Below are positions 30,550 to 38,274 of a stretch of 64,000 nt of DNA, piece by piece. Position numbers and translations under genes: made by a program. Source of the DNA: UBA2241 sp963777895 (GTDB lineage: Bacteria > Actinomycetota > Thermoleophilia > UBA2241); contig CAVZSF010000005.1 in assembly GCA_963777895.1 (NCBI GenBank), positions 62,001 to 126,000 on the forward strand. Direction: 5' to 3'. Under the pieces are notes generated by a model, which saw nothing but the letters and a program-made list of their open reading frames with translations, had not been told where the DNA came from and did no database searches. Position 1 is the first letter of the stretch, and every line of letters starts with the position of its first letter.

Positions 30550-31791
30550 GTGGACCTTCTCGAGCACCAGGGCAAGAAGCTGTTCGGTGAGGCCGGCCTG
30601 CCGGTGCCGGCAGGCCGGCCGTGCCTGTCGCCCGAGGAAGCCGTCGCGGCTGCCGGAGAGCTCGGCCTACCCGTCGCGGTGAAGGCGCAGGTGCGGTCGG
30701 GCGGCCGCGGCAAGGCCGGCGGCGTGCGCGTCTGCGACACGCCCGCCGCCGTCGCCGCGGCCGCCGCCGAGATCCTCGCGCTGCGCATCCGCGATAAGCC
30801 GGTCGAAGCCGTCCTCGTCGAGCAGGGCGTCGCCATCGCCGCCGAGCTCTACGTGGCGTTCGTCCTGAGTCGCGAGGAGCGCGGCGCCGTGCTGCTGGTC
30901 TCGCCGAGGGGTGGGATGGACGTCGAGGAGCTGGCGCGGACCGAGCCCGAGGCGCTGGTGCGCATCCCGGTGGACCCGCTGCTCGGGCTGGCCGACTACC
31001 AGGTGCGCGACGCCGTGGCGCATCTGGCGGCCCGCGGGGGTGACGCGGCCGGCGGGCGTGACGCGGCCGCCGGCCGTTTCGATGCCGCTGTCGGGCGGCG
31101 GATCGGCGCGGTGCTGCGCGGCCTCTGGCGGCTCTATCGGGAGAGCGATGCGACCTTGGTCGAGGTGAACCCGCTCGTCGTGACGCGGGACGGGGACGTC
31201 GTCTGCCTCGACAGCAAGGTGACGGTCGACGACAACGCACTCTGGCGGCAAGAGGCGCTCGCGGCTCTCGCCCCGCAGGACGACGAGCGCGAGCGCCGCG
31301 CCCGCGCTGCCGGCCTCACGTACATCACCCTGGACGGAGACATCGGCGTGATCGGGAACGGCGCCGGCCTCGTGATGAGCGTGCTCGACCAGCTCGCCAC
31401 CGCCGGGGGACGCGCCGCCAACTTCTGCGACATCGGCGGCGGCGCGTCGGCGGCGGCGATGGCGACCGCCGTCGAGCTGCTCGTCTCGGCCGGCGTCCGG
31501 GTGCTGGTCGTGAACGTGTTCGGCGGGATCACCCGCTGCGACGAGGTGGCGCGCGGGGTCGTGGAGGCCCTGGGGCGGGCCGCGGCGTCGGGCGCGGCTG
31601 GGGCGGCGGCGGTGCCCGCCGTCGTCAGGCTGGAGGGCACCGCCGCCGCCGAGGGCCGCGCCGTCCTCGCCGCGGCCGCCCTGCCCAGCGTGCGCATCGC
31701 CGCCGACGTCGACGAGCTCGTGCGGCTGGCCTGCGAGGCCAGCCCGGGTCCGTCCGGGGATGGCCAGGGGACCAGGGGCGAGGCGCACTGA
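30550..31791 (+). CDS. sucC: Succinyl-CoA synthetase beta subunit
   Basis: The beta subunit, with ATP-grasp domain, couples succinyl-CoA cleavage to ATP or GTP formation. Seen: LLEHQGKKLFGEAGLPVP, VKAQVRSGGRGKAGGVRV, EVNPLVVTRDGDVVCLDSKV, NGAGLVMSVLDQLATAGGRA and NVFGGITRCDEVARGV. Length is 413 residues, slightly above the usual ~390. A small extra loop near residues 159-178 (GGDAAGGRDAAAGRFDAA) is encoded by two copies of gtgacgcggccg. The GTG at 30550 follows korC by five bases; the stop overlaps the sucD ATG. In this cluster it turns the Kor product into ATP. Confidence 0.95.
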   Translation: MDLLEHQGKKLFGEAGLPVPAGRPCLSPEEAVAAAGELGLPVAVKAQVRSGGRGKAGGVRVCDTPAAVAAAAAEILALRIRDKPVEAVLVEQGVAIAAELYVAFVLSREERGAVLLVSPRGGMDVEELARTEPEALVRIPVDPLLGLADYQVRDAVAHLAARGGDAAGGRDAAAGRFDAAVGRRIGAVLRGLWRLYRESDATLVEVNPLVVTRDGDVVCLDSKVTVDDNALWRQEALAALAPQDDERERRARAAGLTYITLDGDIGVIGNGAGLVMSVLDQLATAGGRAANFCDIGGGASAAAMATAVELLVSAGVRVLVVNVFGGITRCDEVARGVVEALGRAAASGAAGAAAVPAVVRLEGTAAAEGRAVLAAAALPSVRIAADVDELVRLACEASPGPSGDGQGTRGEAH

Positions 31792-32663
31792 TGGCGATCC
31801 TCGTCGACGCCTCCTCACGCGTGCTCGTGCAGGGCATCACCGGACGCGAAGGGTCCTTCCATGCCCAGCGCATGCAGGCGGCCGGCACGAACGTCGTGGC
31901 CGGGACGTCCCCGGGCAAGGGCGGCCAGACTGTCGCGGGGGCGCCGGTCTACGACCGCGTCGCCGACGCGGTCGCCGAGACCGGCGCCGACGTCAGTGTC
32001 GTCCTCGTGCCGGCGCGCTTCGCGCGCGACGCCCTCATCGAGGCAGCCGACGCCGGCGTCCGCCTGGTCGTCTGCATCACGGAGGGGATCGCGGTGCGCG
32101 ACATGACGGAGGCCGCCGCCCATCTCGAGCGCCGCGGCGTGCTGCTCGTCGGGCCCAACTGCCCAGGTGTCATCACCCCGCGGGCGTGCAGCGCGGGCAC
32201 GATGCCCGCCGAGGTCTTCAGCCCCGGCGGGATCGGCGTGGTCTCCCGCTCCGGGACGCTGACCTACGAGATCGTCAACGGCCTGACGCGTGAGGGCCTC
32301 GGGCAGTCCACGTGCGTCGGCATGGGCGGCGACCCCGTCCACGGTGTCGGCTTCCTCGAGTGCTTGCGGCGCTTCGAGGATGACCCGGCGACGGAGGCGG
32401 TCGTCCTCATCGGCGAGATCGGCGGCGACGACGAGGAGCGCGCGGCCGGCTTCATACGCGAGCACGTCTCCAAGCCGGTCGTGGCCTACCTCGCCGGCTT
32501 CTCTGCACCGCCAGGCAAGCGCATGGGGCATGCGGGGGCTATCATCTCGGGAGGCTCGGGGACGGCGGCCGCCAAGAAGGCCGCGCTCGAGGCGGCCGAC
32601 ATCCCGGTGGCGACAACGCCGGCGCAGGTCGTCCCGCTGCTGCGGGCGGCGCTCGTCGGCTGA
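31791..32663 (+). CDS. sucD: Succinyl-CoA synthetase alpha subunit
   Basis: The alpha subunit carries the phosphohistidine. It is 290 residues: SSRVLVQGITGREGSFHAQRM, PVYDRVADAVAETGADVSVV, VGPNCPGVITP, GGIGVVSRSGTLTYEI and GKRMGHAGAIISGGSGTAAAKK, in which His247 is the phosphorylated residue. Coupled to sucC by ATGA-type overlap. A bulged hairpin follows at 32714-32748. Full length, no oddities. Confidence 0.96.
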   Translation: MAILVDASSRVLVQGITGREGSFHAQRMQAAGTNVVAGTSPGKGGQTVAGAPVYDRVADAVAETGADVSVVLVPARFARDALIEAADAGVRLVVCITEGIAVRDMTEAAAHLERRGVLLVGPNCPGVITPRACSAGTMPAEVFSPGGIGVVSRSGTLTYEIVNGLTREGLGQSTCVGMGGDPVHGVGFLECLRRFEDDPATEAVVLIGEIGGDDEERAAGFIREHVSKPVVAYLAGFSAPPGKRMGHAGAIISGGSGTAAAKKAALEAADIPVATTPAQVVPLLRAALVG

Positions 32664-32713
32664 GCGGGGCGATAGCCGGCAGGTCGGCTGCGGCTCGGCC
32701 AATGGCGACACGG

Positions 32714-32748
32714 CGGCCGGACGCGCCGCAGGGCGCGTCGTCCGGCCG
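32714..32748 (+). terminator. Bulged hairpin behind sucD
   Basis: cggccggacgcgcc (32714-32727) pairs with ggcgcg and tccggccg (32732-32748), with a three-base bulge and a four-base loop. It lies in the 125-base gap between sucD and hutH and could partly end the upstream transcript. Confidence 0.5.
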
Positions 32749-32788
32749 ACCCGCCTGAGACGAAGCATCGACGGTCCGAGGTGGACGC

Positions 32789-34384
32789 ATGGACACGCTG
32801 GTCATCGGTGACGCGCCGCTCAGCATCAGTGAGCTTGTCGAGGTCGCCCGTTACGGCCGCAAGGTCGCGGTCGGCGAGGCGGCGCGCGCCCGCCTGGCGG
32901 CGGCGCGCGCCGTCGTCGACCAGGTGATCGCCGACGAACGCGTCGCCTACGGCGTGACGACCGGCTTCGGGCAGCTCGCCACCACGCACATCCCCGTCGA
33001 GAAGGTGCGCGAGCTGCAGCAGAACCTGGTGCGCAGTCACGCCGTCGGCGTGGGCGAGCCGCTGCCGCGCGAGGTCGTGCGCGGCGCCATGCTGATCCGC
33101 GCCAGCACGATGTCGAAGGGCTACTCCGGCGTGCGGCACGAGGTCGTCGACCTGCTGGCCGCCATGCTTAACGCCGACCTCGTGCCGTACGTTCCGTCGC
33201 GCGGCTCACTGGGCGCCTCGGGCGACCTCGCGCCCTCGGCGCACCTGGTGCTTGCGATGCTCGGCGAGGGCGAGCTGCTCGGTCCCGACCTGGCCGCCGG
33301 CGAGGGGACGGCGCCGCATGGCTGGCGCCGCGACGCGACGCAGGGTGCCGTATGCGCGGGGCGCGAGCCGAGCGAGCCCGCTTTGCGGGCCGCCGGGCTC
33401 GCGCCGCTCACGCTCCAGGCCAAAGAAGGCCTCGCCCTCCTCAACGGCACCCACTTCATGGCTGCCATCGGCGCCCTGGCCGTCGTCGACGGCGAGGCGC
33501 TCCTGGACTCGGCCGACCTCATCGGCGCGATGACCCTCGAGGGTCTGCGCGCCTCGGTCGGCCCCTTCCAGGAGCGCATCCAGTTGCTGCGTCCCATCCC
33601 CGGTCAGCTCGCCACCGCCGAGAACGTGCGGCGCGCGACCGAGGGCAGCGAGATCATGCTCAGCCACCTCAACTGCGACAAGGTGCAGGACGCCTACTCC
33701 ATCCGCTGCATCCCGCAGGTCCACGGCGCCTGCCGCGACGCCTTCCGCTGGCTGCGTGAGGTGATCGAGATCGAGATCGAGTCGGTGACAGACAACCCGA
33801 TCATCTTCCCGGAGACGGGCGAGATCATCTCGGCCGGCAACTTCCACGGCGAGCCGCTCGCCCTGGCGCTCGACCTCGCCGCCATCAGCTTCGCCGAGAT
33901 CGGCAACATGAGCGAGCGCCGTACCTTTCGCATGCTGAGCCCCTTCCTCAGCGAGCTGCCGCCCTACCTCACGCGGGACAGCGGCCTCAACAACGGCTAC
34001 ATGATCGCCCAGTACACCGCCGCGTCGCTGGTAAGTGAGAACAAGGTGCTGTGCCACCCCGCGAGCGTCGATTCGATCCCGACCTCGGGCGACCAGGAGG
34101 ACCACGTCAGCATGGGGATGACGTCCGCGCTCAAGCTGCAAGTCGTGGCGCGCAACACGCAGACGGTGCTCGGCATCGAGGCGCTGTGCGCGGCGCAGGC
34201 GATCGACCTGCTGGCGCCGCTCACGCCCGGCGTCGGCACGCGGAGGGGCTACGAGATCGTGCGCGGCATCGCGCCGATGCTCGAGCGCGACCGCTACCTG
34301 GCGCCCGAGATCGAGGCGGCGACCCGCGCCGTCGCCGACGGCGAGTTCGCGCGGGTCGCCGCCGAGCTGCGGCACGCCGGCTGA
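32789..34384 (+). CDS. hutH: Histidine ammonia-lyase
   Basis: Histidase removes ammonia from histidine to give urocanate, the first step of the Hut pathway, using the self-made MIO group. Ala143-Ser144-Gly145 in GSLGASGDLAPSAH forms it. Other landmarks: YGVTTGFGQLATTHI, NLVRSHAVGVGEPL, QAKEGLALLNGTHFMAA, NCDKVQDAYSIRCIPQVHG, NPIIFPETGEIISAGNFHGE and STSGDQEDHVSMG-like SIPTSGDQEDHVSMG. It is 531 residues; about 25 extra residues near 178-203 (TAPHGWRRDATQGAVCAGRE) enlarge a loop. The ATG at 32789 follows a guggac-like weak ribosome site. It lies downstream of sucD on the same strand. Confidence 0.97.
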   Translation: MDTLVIGDAPLSISELVEVARYGRKVAVGEAARARLAAARAVVDQVIADERVAYGVTTGFGQLATTHIPVEKVRELQQNLVRSHAVGVGEPLPREVVRGAMLIRASTMSKGYSGVRHEVVDLLAAMLNADLVPYVPSRGSLGASGDLAPSAHLVLAMLGEGELLGPDLAAGEGTAPHGWRRDATQGAVCAGREPSEPALRAAGLAPLTLQAKEGLALLNGTHFMAAIGALAVVDGEALLDSADLIGAMTLEGLRASVGPFQERIQLLRPIPGQLATAENVRRATEGSEIMLSHLNCDKVQDAYSIRCIPQVHGACRDAFRWLREVIEIEIESVTDNPIIFPETGEIISAGNFHGEPLALALDLAAISFAEIGNMSERRTFRMLSPFLSELPPYLTRDSGLNNGYMIAQYTAASLVSENKVLCHPASVDSIPTSGDQEDHVSMGMTSALKLQVVARNTQTVLGIEALCAAQAIDLLAPLTPGVGTRRGYEIVRGIAPMLERDRYLAPEIEAATRAVADGEFARVAAELRHAG

Positions 34385-34429
34385 ACCATGCAGCGACGAG
34401 CTGCCGGAAGGCGGTCATCACTGCCTATC

Positions 34430-34469
34430 TGCTGCACAATGGGCCACGATGGTGGGCCATTGTGCAGCA
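34430..34469. promoter_or_regulatory. Long inverted repeat just ahead of the hutI ribosome site
   Basis: tgctgcacaatgggcca (34430-34446) and tgggccattgtgcagca (34453-34469) are complementary at 16 of 17 positions around a six-base centre. The right arm ends where the hutI aggagg site begins. The AT-richer arms stand out in this genome, which fits an operator for a dimeric regulator or an RNA hairpin that masks the ribosome site. No hut regulator gene lies in the window. Confidence 0.65.
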
Positions 34470-34484
34470 AGGAGGAGGGACGAC

Positions 34485-35819
34485 GTGACCGACCAGACTG
34501 AACGGCTCCCGGCCGACCTCATCCTGAAGAACGCATCCGAGCTCGTGACGATGAGCCGGCGTGAGGAGTGCGGCAGCATCGCGCGGGGAGCGCTGGCGGC
34601 GAAGGACGGCGTCGTGGTGTGGGCCGGCCCGGAGGCCGGCCTGGACGATGCCGTCGCCCCGACCGACGAAGCCCTCGTCGTCGACGCCGCGGGCGCCTGC
34701 GTGCTGCCGGGCTTCGTCGACGCGCACACGCACGCCGTGTTCGCGGGCGGACGGGCGCACGAGTACGCCGCTCGCCTCGGCGGTACGTCCTACAGCGAGA
34801 TCCTCGCCTCGGGCGGCGGCATCAACGCGACCGTGCGCGCGACCCGTGAGGCGCCGCTCGAGGAGCTCGAGCGCCTCACGCGCGCGCGCCTCGACTCGTT
34901 CCTCGCCCACGGCACGACGACCGTCGAGATCAAGTCTGGCTACGGCCTCTCGCTGGAGGCCGAGCGCAAGCAGCTCGCGGCGGCGGGCGTCGACCATCCG
35001 GTGCGCCGCGCCCTCACGCTGCTCGCCGCCCACTTCACGCCGCCGGAGTACGCCGGCAAGGACGACGACTACATCGACCACGTCTGCGGCGTGATCCTGC
35101 CGGCCTTGAAGGGCGAGGCCGAGTTCGTCGACGTCTTCTGCGACGAGGGCGCCTTCACGGTGGGGCAGACGCGGCGCGTCTTCACGGCGGCGCAGGCGCT
35201 CGGCTTTCGCCTGAAGATCCACGCCGAGGAGCTCGCCCACACCGGCGGTGCACAGCTCGCGGCCGAGTTCGGTTGCGTGTCGGCCGACCACCTGATCTTC
35301 GCGACGGCGGAGGACCTGGCCGCGCTGCGCGCGGCCGGCGTCGCCGCCGTCGCCCTCCCCGGGACGTCCTACACGCTGCACACCACGTACGCACCGGCGC
35401 GCGCCTTTCTCGACGCCGGGGTGACACTGGCGCTGGCCACCGACTTCAACCCCGGCACCTGCTACTGCGAGAACATGCAGATGGTGATCTCGCTCGCCTG
35501 TCAGGAGGACCGCCTGACGCCCGACGAGGCGCTGTACGCGGCCACGATGGGCGGGGCGGCGGCGCTTGGCCTGCAGGGCGAGGTCGGCAGTCTCGAGCCC
35601 GGCAAGTCCTGCGACTTCATCGTGCTCGACGCCGAGAGCCGGCATGAGTTGCCGTACCACTTCGGCGTGAACCTCGTGACAGGCGCGATCGTGGGCGGGG
35701 CGCGGCACGAGCGCCAAACCGCGAACGCCATCGGCGCCCGAGACGGCGCGCCCAGCGCGGCAGGAGAGCGCGCCGCTCAGGACCGCACGGACCACCGCAC
35801 GCCGGAGGTGACCCCATGA
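34485..35819 (+). CDS. hutI: Imidazolonepropionase
   Basis: HutI is a metal-dependent amidohydrolase that opens the imidazolone ring to give N-formiminoglutamate. Landmarks: LPGFVDAHTHAVFAGGRA (HxH metal site), RLGGTSYSEILASGGGI, HGTTTVEIKSGYGLS, LKIHAEELAHTGGAQLAAE, SADHLIFA, and LATDFNPGTCYCENMQMV (metal Asp). The 445 residues include a low-complexity C-terminal tail of about 35. The GTG at 34485 is chosen for the aaggaggagg 6-15 bases ahead; the ATG at 34449 would begin inside the inverted repeat. Its stop overlaps the ftcD ATG (ATGA). Fits as step three of the pathway. Confidence 0.96.
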   Translation: MTDQTERLPADLILKNASELVTMSRREECGSIARGALAAKDGVVVWAGPEAGLDDAVAPTDEALVVDAAGACVLPGFVDAHTHAVFAGGRAHEYAARLGGTSYSEILASGGGINATVRATREAPLEELERLTRARLDSFLAHGTTTVEIKSGYGLSLEAERKQLAAAGVDHPVRRALTLLAAHFTPPEYAGKDDDYIDHVCGVILPALKGEAEFVDVFCDEGAFTVGQTRRVFTAAQALGFRLKIHAEELAHTGGAQLAAEFGCVSADHLIFATAEDLAALRAAGVAAVALPGTSYTLHTTYAPARAFLDAGVTLALATDFNPGTCYCENMQMVISLACQEDRLTPDEALYAATMGGAAALGLQGEVGSLEPGKSCDFIVLDAESRHELPYHFGVNLVTGAIVGGARHERQTANAIGARDGAPSAAGERAAQDRTDHRTPEVTP

Positions 35820-36715
35820 CGCTCGTCGAGTGCGTCCCCAACTTCTCGGAGGGACGGCGGACGTGGGTCGTCGACGAGGTCGCGGCAGCGGTCGCCAAGG
35901 TCGAGGGCGTCGCCCTGCTCGACCGTCAAAGCGACGCGGCCCACAACCGCAGCGTGCTCACCTTCGTCGGCCAGCACGAGGCCGTCGGGGAGGCCGGCTT
36001 CCGCAGCGTCGAGGCGGCCGTCCGCTTCATCGACCTCAATCAGCACGAGGGCGCACATCCGCGCATGGGGGCGGCCGACGTGGTGCCGTTCGTGCCGCTG
36101 AAGGGCGACGACATGCCGGCGTGCGTCGAGCTGGCGCACGCCACGGGCGCGCGCATCGCGAAGGAGCTCGGCGTGCCCGTGTACTTCTACGAGGAGGCGG
36201 CACGGCGTGAGGAGCGCCGCAACCTGGCCGACGTGCGCGAAGGGCAGTTCGAGGGCCTCCGCGAGGCGATCGGGAAGGACCCGGCGCGAGCGCCGGACGA
36301 GGGTGCACCGCAGGTGCACCCGACCGCCGGCGCCGTCGCCGTCGGTGCCCGCGTGCCGCTCATCGCCTACAACGTGAACCTCGAGTCAGGCGACATCGCG
36401 CTGGCGAAGCGCATCGCGACCGCGGTGCGCGAGCGCGATGGCGGCCTGCCGAAGGTGAAGGCCATCGGGCTCGCGCTCGACGACTGCGTGCAAGTCTCGA
36501 TGAACCTGACTGACTACCGGACGACCTCGCTGGCCACGGCGTACGACGCCGTCGCCGCGCTGGCGCGCGACGCCGGCGTCGCCGTGCGCGAGAGCGAGGT
36601 CGTCGGCCTGCTCCCGCAGGAGGCGCTCGTCGGCCTCGCCCAGACCGCGCTACGCGCCACGGACTTCACGCTCGCCCAGGTGCTCGAGGCGCGCGTCCTC
36701 GAGACGCTGCTGTAG
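35816..36715 (+). CDS. ftcD: Glutamate formimidoyltransferase
   Basis: FtcD moves the formimino group of N-formiminoglutamate to tetrahydrofolate, releasing glutamate. 299 residues match the transferase domain only; the cyclodeaminase half of the animal enzyme is absent. Seen: ECVPNFSEGRRTWVVDEVA, RQSDAAHNRSVLTFVG, LNQHEGAHPRMGAADVVPFV, and VPVYFYEEAARREERRNLAD, then GARVPLIAYNVNLESGD. The start overlaps hutI. This choice means the organism uses the formimino-THF route rather than hydrolysis, so one-carbon units reach folate. A formiminotransferase cyclodeaminase partner is not in the window. Confidence 0.95.
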   Translation: MTLVECVPNFSEGRRTWVVDEVAAAVAKVEGVALLDRQSDAAHNRSVLTFVGQHEAVGEAGFRSVEAAVRFIDLNQHEGAHPRMGAADVVPFVPLKGDDMPACVELAHATGARIAKELGVPVYFYEEAARREERRNLADVREGQFEGLREAIGKDPARAPDEGAPQVHPTAGAVAVGARVPLIAYNVNLESGDIALAKRIATAVRERDGGLPKVKAIGLALDDCVQVSMNLTDYRTTSLATAYDAVAALARDAGVAVRESEVVGLLPQEALVGLAQTALRATDFTLAQVLEARVLETLL

Positions 36716-36885
36716 GCGCCTCGACGACTTCCCCAGAAGCGGCTGGTCTCGACCCAGAGTAAGTCGGGTCGAGACCCACAACTCGTCAGGCACCCCACGC
36801 ACCCTCGCCGAGCCGCGGCGCCTTCCATGCAGAGCTTGATGCTCATGCGGCCTACCCATCTCACCGTCCGCCCCGCTTGTGCCGG

Positions 36886-36938
36886 TTGACACATGCTTCC
36901 TTAGGGACGTATATATGTAATCACGCAAATAGCTACAT
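36886..36938 (+). promoter_or_regulatory. Strong promoter with overlapping ArsR-type operator
   Basis: TTGACA (36886-36891) and TATATA (36910-36915) are separated by 18 bases, the best promoter match in the window. Overlapping the -10 is ATGTA (36915-36919), mirrored by TACAT (36934-36938), an AT-rich dyad of the kind bound by ArsR/SmtB dimers. The ArsR gene starts at 36945, so autorepression of the operon is likely. Confidence 0.7.
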
Positions 36939-36944
36939 GGAGCC

Positions 36945-37379
36945 ATGGAGGTGAGCGAGCTGAAGGACGACACGACCACCCCGCCGGTGGACGAGACCAC
37001 GACCCCAGCGATGAGCGAGCTGGAACCCGTCTTCCGGGCGCACGCCGAACTCTGCAAGGCGATGGCCAACGAACACCGGCTTGCCATCCTCTACTCGATC
37101 TGCCCCGGCGAGAAGTGCGTGAGCGACATCGCCGCCGACCTCGGCATCTCCGTTCACAACGTCTCGCAGCACCTGCGCGTGCTCAAGGAGCGCCGCCTCG
37201 TGAAGTCGCGCAAGGAGGCGCAGACCGTCTACTACTCCATCACGAACTACAAGTTCATCGAAGCCTGCATGCTGATGCGGCAGGCCCTCGTCGAGGAGCA
37301 CCAGTCCCATGGGGAGTCGCTTCTGGCCGCGGAACTGCTGGACGCGATCCAGCGCATGCCGCAGCCGGTCGCGAAGTAG
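36945..37379 (+). CDS. ArsR-family transcriptional regulator
   Basis: A 144-residue winged-helix repressor. A 23-residue threonine-rich arm precedes the core: LCKAMANEHRLAILYSI, then CVSDIAADLGISVHNVSQHL (helix-turn-helix) and KSRKEAQTVYYSI (wing). Cys37, Cys53, Cys58 and Cys108 are present; the pairing of a Cys at the end of helix 2 (Cys53) with one in helix 5 (Cys108, FIEACMLM) resembles the sulfane-sulfur sensors SqrR, BigR and sHdrR, while Cys53/Cys58 could also bind a metal. It is the first gene behind the strong promoter and dyad, and TusA follows after 111 bases, so it probably controls the whole redox/sulfur operon. The signal it senses is inference. Confidence 0.9.
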   Translation: MEVSELKDDTTTPPVDETTTPAMSELEPVFRAHAELCKAMANEHRLAILYSICPGEKCVSDIAADLGISVHNVSQHLRVLKERRLVKSRKEAQTVYYSITNYKFIEACMLMRQALVEEHQSHGESLLAAELLDAIQRMPQPVAK

Positions 37380-37490
37380 CGCACGAACGGCCCTCCACAG
37401 ACGTCCAGGTAGGCCTGGATGCAACGGCCCTGCAGGGGCGCACTGCGCTCTGGGCTTGAGAAAGCGAACACAAGCACAAAGGAGAGGACC

Positions 37491-37742
37491 ATGGCAGAAG
37501 ACCTCAGCACCATCCAGGCAGAGAAGGTAGTGGACGCGCGCGGCACCTCGTGCCCCGGTCCCATCTTGGCCGCGAAGAAGGGCATCCCCAGCGTGTCAGT
37601 CGGCGGGATCATGGAGGTCCAGGCGACCGACACCGGCACCACCAAAGATCTCCCGGCCTGGTCCAAGAAGATGGGCCACGAGTACCTCGGCGTCGTCGAG
37701 GAGCCCGGCTACATGCGCCTCTTCGTCAAGAAGATGAAGTGA
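37491..37742 (+). CDS. tusA: TusA-family sulfur carrier protein
   Basis: TusA-like proteins carry a persulfide on a conserved Cys and pass sulfur between enzymes. The 83-residue protein has DARGTSCPGPILAAKKGI with Cys21 in the CPxP motif at the start of helix 1, and VGGIMEVQATDTGTTKDLPAWSKKMGHEYL, the second half of the IF3-like fold. The ATG at 37491 has aaaggagagg ahead; upstream in-frame codons lack this. The MvhD-like gene starts three bases after the stop, so they are co-translated. Neighbouring DsrE-like and Hdr genes form the well-known TusA-DsrE-Hdr association of sulfur metabolism. Confidence 0.93.
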   Translation: MAEDLSTIQAEKVVDARGTSCPGPILAAKKGIPSVSVGGIMEVQATDTGTTKDLPAWSKKMGHEYLGVVEEPGYMRLFVKKMK

Positions 37743-37744
37743 CG

Positions 37745-38182
37745 ATGGCTGAAGCCGCGTCACACGAGGACCAGGCCTACGCCCCGCGCATCCTGGTCTT
37801 CAGCACCAACAACATCTCGGACCCGGGCATCGATCTGGCCGGCAGCTCCCACATGCATTACTCGCCCAACGTCAACGTGATCAGCCTGCCGTGCTCGAGC
37901 GCGGTCAAGCCGAGCTGGATCCTCTATGCGATGGAGCAGGGCTTCGACGGCGTCTTCATCGCCGCCGACGGCGAGGAGTGCGCCTACCTGCCCGACTGCG
38001 CCCAGCGCACCGCCGGCATCATGACGACCGCGCAGCGGCTCCTCCAAGAGAAGGGCTTCGAGCCGCAGCGCGTCCGCATGGCGGCCATCTGCTCGGTGTG
38101 CGCGGAGCCCTTCACCAACTACATGCACGAGTACGCGACGTCGCTCTCCACTCTGGGACCGTCCCGAAAGGCGGCGTCATGA
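37745..38182 (+). CDS. MvhD/FlpD-like iron-sulfur protein, N-terminal Cys pair missing
   Basis: A 145-residue protein of the MvhD/FlpD family, which carries electrons between a donor and HdrA. The fold is plain: GIDLAGSSHMHYSPNVNVISLPC, WILYAMEQGFDGVFIAADGEECAYL, RLLQEKGFEPQRVRMAAIC. Canonical members have a CC-x-x-C start to bind [2Fe-2S]; here the same place reads FSTNNISDPG without Cys. Remaining Cys are at positions 50, 79, 85, 115 and 118, so a cluster could still form with a different set, or the protein may work by thiols. The start ATG at 37745 follows TusA by two bases; its end overlaps the HdrA start by four bases. Confidence 0.85.
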   Translation: MAEAASHEDQAYAPRILVFSTNNISDPGIDLAGSSHMHYSPNVNVISLPCSSAVKPSWILYAMEQGFDGVFIAADGEECAYLPDCAQRTAGIMTTAQRLLQEKGFEPQRVRMAAICSVCAEPFTNYMHEYATSLSTLGPSRKAAS

Positions 38183-38274
38183 GCGGCCCGACGAGCGGAG
38201 ACATGAGCGGCTCGACGAACGGCGTCATGAGCGACTCGACGAGCGCCGTCAAGAGCGGCCCGACGAACGGCGCC
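38179..38274 (+). repeat. Four 24-base repeats at the start of the large hdrA
   Basis: Four units of 24 bases encode MSGPTSGD, MSGSTNGV, MSDSTSAV and KSGPTNGA. The first three each begin with ATG, giving three in-frame start codons before the conserved FAD domain begins near residue 33. The linker is not part of ordinary HdrA. Confidence 0.85.
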
